From NCBI GenBank assembly GCA_010405405.1, contig MU004230.1, positions 3,707,119-3,771,118 on the forward strand: a stretch of DNA of 64,000 bases. Direction: 5' to 3'. Made by a program: the position numbers and the translations under genes. The notes under the pieces are model-generated. The model was not told where the DNA came from, made no database searches, and worked only from the letters and a program-made list of their open reading frames with translations. The stretch is from Microthyrium microscopicum (lineage: Eukaryota; Ascomycota; Dothideomycetes; Microthyriales; Microthyriaceae). Each line of letters starts with the position of its first letter. Within the stretch, counting starts at the first letter, position 1. This document shows positions 25,273 through 37,600 of this stretch, piece after piece.

Positions 25273-27409
25273 TCAAATACCCGAGTCCTCCTCCTCAAAT
25301 GTCCCTGGCCCAGGCCAAAATTTATTCCACTTATTACACGTATCGCGCACATAAGCCTCATCCTGATGTATGGAAGACATCTGTCCCGGCTGTTCAATAA
25401 ACTGAATTCCCAAACTCTCGCTCGAATGCCACATAATATGACAATGAGCCAACCACGTTCCTGGATTATCCGTCTTGAAGGCCATCACCATATATCCACT
25501 CTCCGGCCACGTCCCCGTATCCCTACGTGGCGGATTCTTCAAATTGAGTTGAGACGTTGACGTAAAGTTTCCGGGCCCTGTACCGACAATCCAGTAGTCG
25601 TGGCCGTGTAAATGCATTGGATGGGAGCGGTTACGTGCTGATTGATCCTGCCAGATAAAGTACACCCATTTGTCTAGCGAGGTGGGATCGTCGTCTTCGA
25701 AGACCATGTATTCATCTGCAAAGCTGGTGACGTTGTCCAGGAGTAAAAGGTTGGTTGGGGCAGACCAGTCGACCCAGAGGTAGTTGTCATTGAGTGTCCA
25801 GAGGAATTCTTTGGGTGCTGGAGGGGTGACGAAGCTGAGATTGAGGAGTTGGACTTGATCTGGTGGGCCAACGTCGAGAGCGAGGTACGGGACTAAGCTC
25901 TCCATGGGCTCGTCGCGGCAGTTGGTTGGGTAGGTGTTGACGATGGTTTGGGTGGTTGGGTCGGCTGTTGAGGCGTTGTTGTAGCGAATTATGCCGAGGG
26001 TGTTGTTGGCTTGTTGGTTATCGCAGCATTTGGATTGCCAATTGCCGCTGCAGGATTATTAGTTGGAAATGTTTTGGAACAGATATGAAGACAGGTCTTA
26101 CCGGAGCCAGTATTGATCGAGATCTCCGTTTGCTTCAACAATGATATCGTATCGTTGGCCCATGCTGATAGCCACCTAGAAAATTGGTGAGTACAGAGCA
26201 TTGAGTGAATTGACATAGAGCCTACATTGTCTGTCTGGTATGGAACTATAGGCACAAAGTCCATGGCAATGACGGTCAAGGTATGATTGTCGATAGAAAA
26301 TCGCATATTTGAGTAGACGCCAGTGTTGATCAGCCGCATACGGTATTTCTTGCCCTTCTCAAAATTCCATTCTGGACGACTCGTGCCACCGACACATCGA
26401 GTGTTATTAGCCGGGCAAGGTATGACATTCTTGCCGTTGATAAGAGCACTATCAAGCGAAGGAGGTAGCTGCGGCGTCGGAGGAAGGAAAACACGATCAT
26501 ACCACCATAAGGCAAAAAATGACGTGTGAGCCCAATCTTGTAGGACAACAGTGCCCAGATCTTCATCATAGTTGGCTGTGGCAGGCCCATGGATGATCAT
26601 TGGACCTTGAAGTCCCACGGAGTACTGCATCGTAAAATGGGAATGATACCAGGTCTGAGAAGTGTGAGCAATGCAACTGCATGGGGAAAATGAAAATTAC
26701 CGTTCCATAGTGCTCGGCATAAAATTTGTAGGTATACGTCTCTCCTGGTGGCTTCAATGGGTTAGAGCAACTCATAAGTGAATGAGAGTGACATACTATG
26801 GGACACTGAGTAACACCGGGCACTCCATCTCCTGCGTTATTGTTGAGTTGTCGAAAGCCATGCCAATGAATAGATGTGCCGTTGTTTTCCATCGTATTTC
26901 TGACGTGAATAACGACTGCGCCATTGTCAGTACATCGTCTCGCTCTCGGAAGCAGGAAATCTTACGTTCATCACCCCAATTGGCCTCTATCAAGGGGCCC
27001 GGGATAGTGCCGTTGAAAGTGAGAGCGCCAATTTCGTAGCCCTGGTCGCTTTTGTCAATACTGTTGTATGTAAAGAAAAGAGAAATAGACATACATCAGG
27101 AGCTACCGTGCCATTAACCACATCAAGCCAGTATTCCCTTGTCACGCCAGTTCGTGGCGAATCCTCGTAGTAATTGGTGTCTATGGAGTAGTTTCCCCAG
27201 CAGCCTCGAGACTGAGGACCATGCTTGCAGCCCTTCGTCAGGTTTGATGGTGCTACATCGGGAGTAGTGAAATTTGAAAGAGGGTAAGGTAGGTAATCAG
27301 TGGCGTTTAGTAAAATATTAGCAGGACCAGGTACGTATGAACCACCTGGATCAACGGCTAGAGCCAACGGTGATAGACTTGCAAGCACGGACACGATTTT
27401 GAGCAACAT
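25273..27409 (-). CDS. Asco-laccase (multicopper oxidase) with C-terminal DSGI plug
   Basis: Seven exons: 27409-27095, 27041-26966, 26915-26797, 26751-26701, 26654-26226, 26175-26102 and 26047-25273, giving 612 residues. A signal peptide (MLLKIVSVLASLSPLALA) and many Asn-Xaa-Ser/Thr sites indicate secretion. Copper ligands are H147-W-H149, WYHSH (H191, H193), H497-PMH500-L-H502, and H556-C557-H558 with H562. The axial residue is L567, typical of ascomycete laccases. The last four residues are DSGI, the processing tail that plugs the active-site channel in this family. It oxidises phenols with four-electron reduction of O2, and in a pigment cluster would drive phenol dimerisation or quinone formation. 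It lies convergent to the FAD monooxygenase. The call is firm, the natural substrate is unknown. Confidence 0.92.
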
Positions 27410-28338
27410 GATTGAAAAGATGCTTGATTCTCAGCCTTCTCCGATTAGTACTCCGTACAGCCCTTTATGAAGGCTCCATGAACTACATGTACGCGGCATC
27501 GCGACAATGGATGCCATTCTCGCTGAGACTTTTGCGGGGGATTCTAACCGCAAAGGGAAGATTTGAGAGTTGTTGAGGATAATCAAGGATGGTCAATACC
27601 AGTGTCAACCTCATGGAGTTTGAATCTTAGACGATCGCAGATCAGGGTTCCTGAATCCTCCTTATGGCCATTCCGGGCGGACGGTACATGCATTGTGCAT
27701 AACGCAGAATCAAGCTTTTCTTAGTCTCCTTGGCCTACATATCATCGTCATAAGACATGACATTCCAGGACCCCCGGCAAATAATGCCGCATGCTCGAGC
27801 CGTGCCGTGTGCGTGGGTATACGAAGCAATGAGTGTCGATCGATGAATGCAGGGCAGATACAGTAGATAGGGTTCTACCTCTCTCGAAAATGGTTGGGTA
27901 ATGAGAACTTGCTACTGAATTTTAAAAGCTGTTCAACAATCTGACGGCGTTCGAGCTCGAAGCTAGATGTAACAGTTGGTCTGACGGTGTCCTGTCGTTG
28001 AGTTCATGTTGATATCGACTCCTTGAAATTTGTGATTCACATCAAATATCGTCAACGTCGTATAGTCGATAAAGCCCTATCTTTAGAAGCAAAAGTGAGA
28101 GCACACAAAGTAGCGGCACAGTAACTATTAGATGGACAAGAAAAATTGATGAAAGATGGAAATAAAATTATGATCGTGTCTAGTAGCTAATGTTGAGGAG
28201 GTTGCGTGTCCAACGCGCGGGACGCGACTTGACCCACTTTCGAAATCGGATCTGGATCCTTCCAACCACAACGCTTCCTTCTTTCTCTTCATCACCCGCA
28301 CCCACACAATTACTTTGACATCAAATCAAACTGGGACC
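27410..28338. other. Intergenic upstream of the laccase
   Basis: About 930 bp hold the laccase promoter and the 3' flank of the nitroreductase gene. At 27673-27684 the word CCGGGCGGACGG has the form CCG-N6-CGG, an everted half-site pair of the kind Zn2Cys6 dimers bind. Such a word arises often by chance. No gene was seen. Confidence 0.4.
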
Positions 28339-29130
28339 TCAAATCTTCGCGTTCGCTCCGAAAACTTGTAGTCGTTGCTCCAGTGGAAGCTTCTGCGGCT
28401 TCTCTCCAGGTGCGCTTCCCTCCTTGGGAACGCCAAAAACCATCTGCGACTTCAGCGCCCATTGCGATGGTACATTCCACGTCTTTTGAACTTCAGCATC
28501 GATGAGAGGATTATAGTGCTGTAGGTTCACTCCTAGGCCCAAGGCCTCGAGTGCAGTCCACATGTAGTATTGGTGCATGCCGCTGCTGTGCGCGACCCAC
28601 TCATCTGTCTTGTCTTTGTAGATGTCTGGCGCGTGCTCCTTCATTGCTTCAGCGCAGGACAGGTCATCCCAGAACAAGATGGTTCCATAGGCATTGGCGA
28701 AGTTGGTGATCCGATCTTTGGTTCCTCCTAGCCAGCGCTCCTCGCCAATCTTTGCGAGTAGCGCGTCGCCAGTGATGGACCAGAGCTTCTTGTGGTCATC
28801 CCCAAACACAATTGTTAGCCGGGTAGATTGATTGTCAAAAGCGGATGGGACTGTGAGGATTGCAGCCTCTGCAAGCTTGACAATGGTGCTGTCGGGCACC
28901 GTGGTTTTGGCGTCAAGAGCGCGGATAGTGCGACGCTTCTGCGTAGCCTCGCTGAAGCCCATTGTGACGATTGGAGACGCCATCGTGAGATTTCTGAAAC
29001 TTGCGAGACTTGTTGATGGTATCGGTATTTTGGTTGAGGCACGAAATGTGGAATGAATAATGAGAGAGTTGACAACTATCCCAGATGATTTTGGTAGCCG
29101 AGAAACGAGACCAACGAACCTCTTCAACAT
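28339..29130 (-). CDS. Nitroreductase-family protein, fungal HBN1/FRM2-like
   Basis: A single exon encodes 263 residues. From residue 50 on (MASPIVTMGFSEATQKRRTI) the sequence follows the small fungal nitroreductases: RRTIRAL near the N-terminus of the core, VPSAFDNQSTRL for the FMN-binding PS-x-N-Q block, HSSGMHQYYMW, and EALGLGVNLQHYNP. These flavoproteins reduce nitro compounds or quinones with NAD(P)H. The first 49 residues are rich in Arg, Ser and Leu without acidic residues, so they may be a mitochondrial targeting extension. Alternatively translation starts at the internal Met. It is flanked by the laccase and an MFS pump and could reduce quinone products back to hydroquinones. That role is inference. 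Confidence 0.82.
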   Translation of the reverse strand: MLKRFVGLVSRLPKSSGIVVNSLIIHSTFRASTKIPIPSTSLASFRNLTMASPIVTMGFSEATQKRRTIRALDAKTTVPDSTIVKLAEAAILTVPSAFDNQSTRLTIVFGDDHKKLWSITGDALLAKIGEERWLGGTKDRITNFANAYGTILFWDDLSCAEAMKEHAPDIYKDKTDEWVAHSSGMHQYYMWTALEALGLGVNLQHYNPLIDAEVQKTWNVPSQWALKSQMVFGVPKEGSAPGEKPQKLPLEQRLQVFGANAKI

Positions 29131-29569
29131 ATCAACCTTACGACTTCGCTACCTGCTAGCAGCGAGGTGAAAATGGTTGATAATGGTCCCTACCAGAAGT
29201 ACCTCCTAGGCGTCATCTTATTGGCTCAGTCTGTGCTGAAGGATGCGGAACGATGCCAAGAATTACTCCTTTGGGGAATTCACGCTAAATGATTGGCAGG
29301 GCAATTGCCTAATGCAGTAATATGTCACCGGAATGCTTAGAAAGAATCCAAGATCTTCACTTTTTTTGCTGGGAAATGTTTGTAAGTCCCGGACTCATGA
29401 CTAATGCAGGCACATCACCAACTTGCCTAAGCTGTGCAGCCGCGGAGATAATTCAGCACAAGATCTGTCCAGCAGAAGCCAAAGATCTCCACGAAACAAT
29501 ATGACCTCTATACAACTCGAGACTTATTGAAATCACGACTGTCATCAGCTTTGACAGACAGCAAGAGCA
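29131..29569. other. Divergent promoter region between nitroreductase and MFS pump
   Basis: About 440 bp separate two outward-facing start codons. A 60-codon open frame at 29322 shows no motif. No repeats or RNA gene were seen. Confidence 0.45.
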
Positions 29570-31117
29570 ATGAAGTTCGTCAGACGGAACTTTTCGACCT
29601 CCCCATCGACAGCTATCGCAAGGTCAGAGGAGAAGCTCTTTTTCGACAAAGATGGCTATCTAGAATTTGCACCAGACGACCCCGAAAATCCAAAGAACTA
29701 CTCATTTGGGCGCAAATGCTACATCACCGCTATCGCCATTTCCCTCGTCATGAATGCCACTTTCTCCTCATCTGCGCCATCCGGTACTTTCCAGGGTATT
29801 AGCGACGACCTTGACATCTCCGTTGAAGCTGCTGGCCTCGTCACTACACTCTTCCTCCTTGGTTATGTTGCCGGTCCGTTCTTTTGGGCACCATTGTCAG
29901 AATTTTATGGTCGCCGCTGGATCTTCTACGTCTCATTCACTCTCTACCTCGCCTTCGGCTTCCTTTGCGCCTTTACACCTAACTTCGCCGGGCTCGTGGT
30001 CGGCCGTTTTCTGACTGGCACCTTTGCTAGTGCTGCGTTGACAAATGCACCTGGCATCCTCGCAGACATCTGGGGACCTGTGGAGCGAGGCAACGCCATG
30101 ATTCTTTTTGCGACAATGACATTTGTAGGACCCGCACTAGGGCCAGTAGTCAGCGGTTTCCTTCAATTGAAGGAGACATGGCGTTGGACTTTTTACGTAC
30201 TGCTCTGGATGGCGGGAGCTACCGAGCTTCTGCTTGTGACTCTCCCAGAGACCCTCCCAATGATGGTTCTACGTAATAAAGCCCGCCGCATACGCAAAAT
30301 CCCTGGCAATGAGAGCGTCAAAGCCCCAGTCGAAGCATCGGATCGTTCTTTAGGTGGCATTTTCAAAGTTGCGTTGACACGACCTTGGAGACTTCTCATC
30401 GATCCAATCAGCTTCTTCGTCGCAATTTATTATGCAGTTGTCTATACCCTGCTTTACATGCTCTTCAGCATATACCCTATTGTGTTTCAGCAGAAGCGTG
30501 GTTGGAACAGTGGTGTTGGTGAGCTACCACTGATAGGCACTGTTGTTGGCGCGTGTCTAGGTGGCCTAGCACTGTTCATCAATAGCCAAGTACAGCAGAG
30601 AAAAGCCAAACCGGGCCACAAATCAGTCCCAGAAGATCGCCTTCCAGGCGCCATGGTTGGTGGAGTCATGTTTGCAGTGACGATATTCTGGTTTTCTTGG
30701 TCAGCCGAGTTCAACTCAGTGCACTGGGCTGTGCCAACTGTAGCAGGAACCTTCCTGGCAATGTCAATCCTGCTCATCTTCGTCGTCTTCATCAACTACA
30801 TCATCGACTCGTACCTGATGTACGCTGCCTCTGCCGTTGCAGCAAATACTGTTCTACGCTCTGCCTGTGCTGCAGCATCCCCCCTCTTCACGCATTATAT
30901 GTTCGACACGCTTGGTGTGGGTGGAGCTGGTTCACTCATCGGAGGCATAGGTGTGTTGTTGATGCCGATACCCTTCATCTTCTACAAGTATGGTGCTGCG
31001 ATCCGCGCGCGGTCCAAATTTGCGCCAACGGAGGAGACTATCAAGCCTGCTGTAGATGAGGAGAAGGCTATGGACAGCAGATCACACAGCAAGACCTCTG
31101 AGAGAGAGGATAACTAG
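29570..31117 (+). CDS. MFS multidrug transporter, DHA1 family
   Basis: A single exon encodes 515 residues, a normal size for a 12-helix drug:proton antiporter. The N-terminal cytosolic block FAPDDPENPKNYSFGRK is a hallmark of fungal DHA1 pumps. The loop 2-3 signature APLSEFYGRRWIFYVS and the helix 4 block VGRFLTGTFASAALTNAPG follow. A long cytosolic loop around residues 230-260 separates the halves. The C-terminus is charged and presumably cytosolic. It should sit in the plasma membrane and export the cluster product or protect against it. It lies between the nitroreductase (divergent) and the PKS (convergent). Confidence 0.93.
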   Translation: MKFVRRNFSTSPSTAIARSEEKLFFDKDGYLEFAPDDPENPKNYSFGRKCYITAIAISLVMNATFSSSAPSGTFQGISDDLDISVEAAGLVTTLFLLGYVAGPFFWAPLSEFYGRRWIFYVSFTLYLAFGFLCAFTPNFAGLVVGRFLTGTFASAALTNAPGILADIWGPVERGNAMILFATMTFVGPALGPVVSGFLQLKETWRWTFYVLLWMAGATELLLVTLPETLPMMVLRNKARRIRKIPGNESVKAPVEASDRSLGGIFKVALTRPWRLLIDPISFFVAIYYAVVYTLLYMLFSIYPIVFQQKRGWNSGVGELPLIGTVVGACLGGLALFINSQVQQRKAKPGHKSVPEDRLPGAMVGGVMFAVTIFWFSWSAEFNSVHWAVPTVAGTFLAMSILLIFVVFINYIIDSYLMYAASAVAANTVLRSACAAASPLFTHYMFDTLGVGGAGSLIGGIGVLLMPIPFIFYKYGAAIRARSKFAPTEETIKPAVDEEKAMDSRSHSKTSEREDN

Positions 31118-31671
31118 GTGCACGAGGATGCTGGCGGTCGGGAGAGTCATTGACTCGAGAAATTGAGCTGTGCTTGCTTCGTTACATAGGACAATCACGC
31201 CAGTCCATCTACTAAACTGTAATGTGCTAGAATAAATAATATTGGTAATTGAATGCAAACTTCCCAAACATGTCCTGTTTCTATATTCTCAGCCTGTGTC
31301 GATTTTGTGTTATCTTTGTTTACTGTCATGTGATCCCCCTATTTCCCTATGCCCAATATTTTAACGTCTGTATTGATTTTTCTCCTTGAGCAGACAATAC
31401 GTGAATTAATTGTTCTCGATATTGTCTGCTTATATGTGCGGTAAGAGGAGAAAATGGAGAACAAAAACACAAAATGAAAGCTAGTTGAAGGAAATTGCTA
31501 TTCAAAACAGATATACAAAGTCAGGTCATCATGAAAAGTATAACGTAAAATTCGTAAATCGTGCAAAATCTTCCTTCCAATCGAGAAAGCGCCGTGCCCA
31601 AATTCTTCACTGTACAGGAACCGAGTGAAGAAAACAAGTCAAAGTAGCAACAAAGTCACATACTTAACAAC
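31118..31671. other. Convergent 3' region between MFS pump and PKS
   Basis: About 550 bp where two genes converge. It holds the 11-bp inverted repeat described separately and otherwise only AT-rich 3' flank sequence. Confidence 0.5.
31389..31430. terminator. 11-bp perfect inverted repeat between convergent genes
   Basis: AGCAGACAATA (31389-31399) and TATTGTCTGCT (31420-31430) are exact reverse complements around a 20-base spacer. The position midway between the ends of the MFS and PKS genes suggests a 3'-end or transcription-insulating hairpin that would form in transcripts of either strand. Function is inferred from position only. Confidence 0.35.
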
Positions 31672-34600
31672 TCAAACAGACCCCTCCAAAATAGCACATG
31701 CCTTTACCACACTCTCCGACACCTCGCGAATATTCGCCGCATCAAAGACTTTAAAATGGTTGCCAGGGATATCAAAACAACGCACCGAAGATCCAATCAC
31801 CTCCTCCCAGCCCCACACCGCAGTCCTCGGGTCCGATCTATCCTGCAGCCAAGCATTCTCCACAGACTGGGGATTCATGACAGCCCGCGGATCGCTAGTA
31901 TCCCCATTCCGCCGCCAGCCATCTCTTGAGCGAAGCAAGATGGCAGGCGGTGATGGACGATGCGAAAAGTGCGTGGGCCTATGCGCGCCCAAAAGGTCTG
32001 CGCATGATAAAAAACTTTGACGTGTGAGTTCGCGGATGACATTGCCCATTGCGTTTGGTGAACTTTTCCCATTTCCAGTGACAGCTTCAATGATATCAGG
32101 GGAGAGAGGCTGATGGTCGAGTGGGGGCGGCGAGTCGATTAGAATGACGCCTTTGACGGCCTGTTCCAATGATGTTAGGATCCTTGCTACTTCAAAAGCG
32201 ACGACGCCACCAAAGGACCAGCCGCCGATGAGGCAGGGGCCTTCGGTGGTACGGCGAATTGTGTTTGCGTAGTTGGCAGCCATCTGGCGGAGGCTGGACC
32301 ATGTATCGGCAGTGTCAGTGAATTTGGGATCGTGTAGGGCGTAGGCTTGGCGGTGAAGTGACTGCAAGCGGTGGTATTGCATGCAGACACCGCTGCCATC
32401 GTGAACGAGAAATAGAGGTAGAGCGTTGGAGTCTGCAGCGGTGCTGGTTCTGATAACTTCAGGCTGCTCGGAAAGTTTAAGAGCACGTTCCACCTTTTTC
32501 AGCATTGCGGTATCAAGCTTGATATCGGTTTTTGGTGATTTCGGAATGTCGAAGTCGGCAGAAAGATCTATGCCAGAGTCCTTGCGGGAGCTGTTCTGTA
32601 ATGGAGACTCCGTTACTTCTTTGACTTGTTTTTGTGTGCCGTGCTATATCAAATGAGTGTTAGCCAAGCACGAACCTTTCAAAACAACGGACTCGGCTTA
32701 CACCTAGGAGATCTCTGGCAGAGCACATACCAGTCTTTCGACGTCGCCAACCGTGCGACATATCGAGAGGTTTGCGGCTGATGTAGACTTTCCATCCTTG
32801 TAAATCTCCTCCAGACGAGATGAAAGTTCAAATATCATAAGAGAATCAATTCCGAGATGCTGCAAATCTGAGCTTGAGGAGATAGCATCTGGGCTGATGC
32901 CACAGGTATCGGCGATGATGGCAGAAACGTCGCTCCTGCTGCTAAGGGTGCTGCTTGGGGAGCTTGGGGAGCCTGGGGAACCAGGAGAGCCGGGCGTGCT
33001 AGGGGAGCTTGAAGTCGTGAGGCCTGGAGGCGGAGTGATTGACTCGGATGGAGAGACTGAGGAATCGAAAAGTCGCTCAACGTCCCCAACTGTCTGGCAG
33101 TCCGCCAAATCTGAGATACTGGCCTGGGGAAACTGTGTTGCAAGTTCGGCTTGTAATTCGATCATCATGAGTGAATCAAATCCAAGACTGTCAAGGCTTG
33201 CAGCTTCTGATAGTGCCAATAAATCCATGCTGCAAGTGTTCGCAATCATGGCCCTGACCGATGGACCAGATGCAGCAGGTAGCAATCTCGGGACTGGAGT
33301 CCGAGCCGAAGGAGCATGAGACGATATAGTCACCGCGACTTCCGGCTTGCTGACTGAGCCACCCGAAAGCTTCTTTGCAGCAATGGCGAGAGCTCTGCCA
33401 ATCTTTGTGAGTTCAATTTGCTGAAACTCCATGCCTTTGAATACTGCCAGGACTCCTTGAGAGTCGAATGCATAGGCATCCGCAATTGTCAACCCCTCGC
33501 TTGCAACATTGTTAAGGGTACCTATAATGTTAGACTACTGCATAAACATTGGAAGCCGTGCTACTTACAATGTACTTCAAAGGCGTCCCCAGGAGCGAGA
33601 GACCTCTGAATAACAGTGGCAGACGCGACACCCTTACACATGCACAGAATCTGAGTACCAACTCTGACATTTGCAGCAAAGCCTGCCACATGCAACAAGA
33701 CATCCATGAAAATGGCGTTTGCAGCAGGTAGACTCGTAGTACCTAGGCGATTGTCTGGGTATTGGCATATGGCGTGGGTGTCTCCAGTTGCTTCGTCGAT
33801 GCGAATTGACTGCACGCGCTGATATGGCTCGGAATAAGTGACCACGCGTGTAAAGACCATTTCATACATGGCTCGCTTCATAAAGATCTCCTGCTCGGCT
33901 CTGTTTACATTTGACAGGATTTGCTCTGTTTTCCGAGATAGCATGGGAGCAATACGGGCGTATTTCGTCTGCAACGTCTGGTTTAACTTGCGCTTCAAGA
34001 CTCCCTTGCAGTGAGAAGTGGTGTGATGTGGATCAGATGTGTTGTAAGAGAGTATGTCAAATCCGTAGGATATTCGAGAGTCGTTGAGAGGTTTGAGAAC
34101 AACTCTGACCTGCAAAACTTTTAGTACGAAAGAACTTGTACGACCACAGCGACCAGAGAAAATCGGAACTTACCGTTATAGAAGCATCATGGTACAGCAA
34201 TGGTGCAACGTAGGCAATCTGAGACAGACTCCACACATGACTCTGTTGCGATTCTGGCTCAAGGTCCTTGACTGCCGACAGTGCAATCTCATGGTAAACT
34301 GAAGCGGGACATAGCGCATGTTCCGCAACGAGATGGCCTGTGATAAAATCTTTGAGCAGGTACAACGGTGTGTCGTATATCGCAGACCCATCATCCAAAG
34401 TCGGCTGGCTCACTGTTTCAGCGATGAAGCTATCACGTCGAATATCGGGCTGAGCAGCCTCAAAGTCGACCTTCTTTGTTGTGGCTTCCGACGGATAGTG
34501 AACGCCAAACTCTTGCTTCGAGAATGGGATGCCAGGGAGATCAACCAAGACCGGACTGGATTTGCCAGCAAAGGCATTTCGCCAATCACTACCACTGGAA

Positions 34601-37600
34601 GTTGTGTATAAGTTACACAAGAGCTGTGCCAAGGTGGTAGAAGGTGAAGTGCCTTTTCGGAGAGTAGGTAGGAGGCTAACCGACGCTTTGTCAACGCATT
34701 GGCCCAGCATAGGAAGTAACGAGGGGTGCGGGCCAATCTCAATCCATCTGGTTGCTTCAGATCCAGTGTTGGTAGTGAGAAAGTCTTGAACGCCTTTGTG
34801 AAAGTTTACCGTCTGTCGGCAGTGTAGTGCAAAATACTCTTTTGTAAAGGCAGTTTGACCAGCCTCAACAGCGCGTCCAAGCACGTTCGAGACAACAGGG
34901 ATCTTGGGCAGACCTAATTCAATAGTGGTAACAAACTGAGTAAGCTCATCGAGGATAGGGTCTACTGCCTTGGTGTGATAGGCCATAGGCACATCGAGCA
35001 GCTTGCTCTTGACCTTGAGGCTCTCTCGCAGATGATCCTTGAAAGTTTGGAGTTCCTCAGCTTGGCCACCAACAACGCAGTCATTTACACCATTGTCGCA
35101 TGATATTGATAGACTGGGGAAGAGCTTGGATGTCTGGACCAAGCCTTGTACAGTGGAGGCGCCAGTGTTGACAGCGAGCATGGAAGTCTTCTGAAGCTCA
35201 CATTTCTCCATCATCAATTGCGCACGACGAGCGACAAGACCAAGCCCGCTGAGTATATCGAGAACTCCAGCAGTGACTAGAGCAGCGTATTCGCCAAGGC
35301 TGTGGCATTACAGTTAGCAAAGGACTTGTTACACACCGAAGAGCCTCACCTGTGGCCTACAACGGCAGTGGGAACAATGTTCCAGGAAATGAGAAGCTCC
35401 GCAAGGGCAACCTCCAAAACATATATTGCCGACTGGAAGGCTTGTAGCTTTTCACCCTCTGTTAGATCCTTGAGAGCGTTTTCGGTCTCAGTAGCGGTGA
35501 TAATTTGGACACATCCAGGATAGTTGCGCTCTTTGAGATATGCGTCGCACTTCCAAACGGTTTTGGCGAAGCTTTCGTATGTTTCCATAAGCTCAGCACC
35601 CATTCCCAAGTACTTTGAAGTGTTAGCAATCAGGACTAAGACGAGAGGCAGTTTCCAAACTTACCTGTGATCCCTGTCCAGAAAATGCAAAGACGGCATT
35701 TGGCTCCTTGTTCGCCGACTCGGAGATGTGGTGAGGTATTGCTGCCCTGAGCTTCTCCGCCAAATCATCATAGGAGGTGGCGACTACTGCGATACGCATA
35801 TCGTATATTTGGCGGCGGCTTGTGCTTGTTGCACAAATATCCCGGAGCGAGAGACTTTTTCCATTTTCCATAATATATGAGACGAGGTCATCGCGAAGTT
35901 GTGTTAGAGAAGCGATGCTCTTGGTAGAGCATCCAAACACATAGCTGAGCGGGCTCTTGCTTCCTGCCTCAACGGGTGGTCCTGATGGGATATACTCTTG
36001 TAAAAGTACAGCTCCATTTGATCCTCCAGCACCAAAGTTGTTCAGCATTGCCATGCGTGGCTTACCATCGATTTGTGGCCACGAGGCTCCATCTCGGCTG
36101 ATCACAGCACCATCATCGCCAAGGTTTCGGATGCGTGGGTTCAACACCTTGAGGGAGATTTGAGAGGGGATGTGGCTGTGCTTCATCATCAGGACAAGCT
36201 TCGCCAGGCCGGCAGCGCCAGATGCGGCTTCACAATGACCAATGTTTGCTTTGATGGATGTCAAGTGAAGAAGATTTTCCGGTGATCTGTCCTGACATAG
36301 AACGCGCCGCACACTCTCTAGCTCCACTGGGTCACCAGCTTGGGTACTGTCCAAAATTAGATTAAATGCTCCGCATAGAGATAACGGCAAATACTGACCC
36401 AGTGCCATGTAGCTCAATCGCAGTGACCTAGCGATATGTCAGTAAAGGCGTCTACTTTGAAGGAATTCAATAGAGCTTACCATGTGAGGGTCAATTCTGG
36501 ATTTTCGGAACATGTGCTTGAATAACTCCTCTTGAGTAGGAACATGAGGATGCGTAATAGAGTGCGTGTTGCCGCTCTGATTGATTTCCACCGCCTTGAT
36601 GATTGCATGAATGCGATCGCCATCTGCTATGGCATCACTGACTCTCTTGATAACAAAAGCGCCACAGCCCTCAGCACGACAGTACCCATCAGCAGAGGCA
36701 TCAAACGCTTTGCACTGCCCTGATGGGCTCAGAAAGTGCGCACGGTCAAGGCCTAGATACATGTCGGGGCTGGTAATTGTGTTGACGGCACCAACAAGCG
36801 CAGAACGGCAATCTCCTGCAATAATTGATCTGGCGGCTTGATGTAAGGCGACTACAGAAGATGAACAAGCTGTGTCCAGGGTAATGGACGGACCACTCCA
36901 GCCAAAGACGTAGGAAATGCGTGCACTCTGAAATGTACGCAGTGTACCTGGGCTGTAATAAACATCGATATCGTCTTTCATGTTCGCAGGATAATCTAGC
37001 GTGGCGTTGCCAATCCAGCACCCAAAGGTATCACGGTCAGTGGAAGGCGTCGTGTCCGGCACGTAGCCAGAGTTCTCAAGTGCTCTGAATGCTGTCTGCA
37101 GCATCACGCGCTGTTGCGGGTCCATTGAGCGCGCTTCACGTGGGGATATGTCGAAAAGCGCATTATCAAACTGGAATGGATTCTGAAGAAAGTTGCCATA
37201 TCTGGTACCGAGGGTACGATTAGAGCTGCCCTTTTTCTCGCCCTTGGCGTGATAAAAGTCGTCGATGTGGAATCTTGACTCTGGTATCTATTTGGGTAGC
37301 AGATCAGTGACTGGACAATCAAAAGTGGGACAATATATTGCCATACCTCAGAGCATGAATTCACGCCGCCAACCAAATTTGCCCATAATGACTCAGTATC
37401 TGGTGCGTCTGGCAGATCTACCGCCATGCCAACGATTGCAATATCATCTGCGGCCAGCGTGGAAGCTTCGCTGTATGATTTTCGGGAGCCAGCGAGCGCA
37501 ATTACATCTAGGACTCTTACGTTCCTCGGAAATTTGAATGCAGATGTTGACATGCCATAACCGGGTCCCATGTTTAAAATTTCGATCTCCGCTCCTGCGG

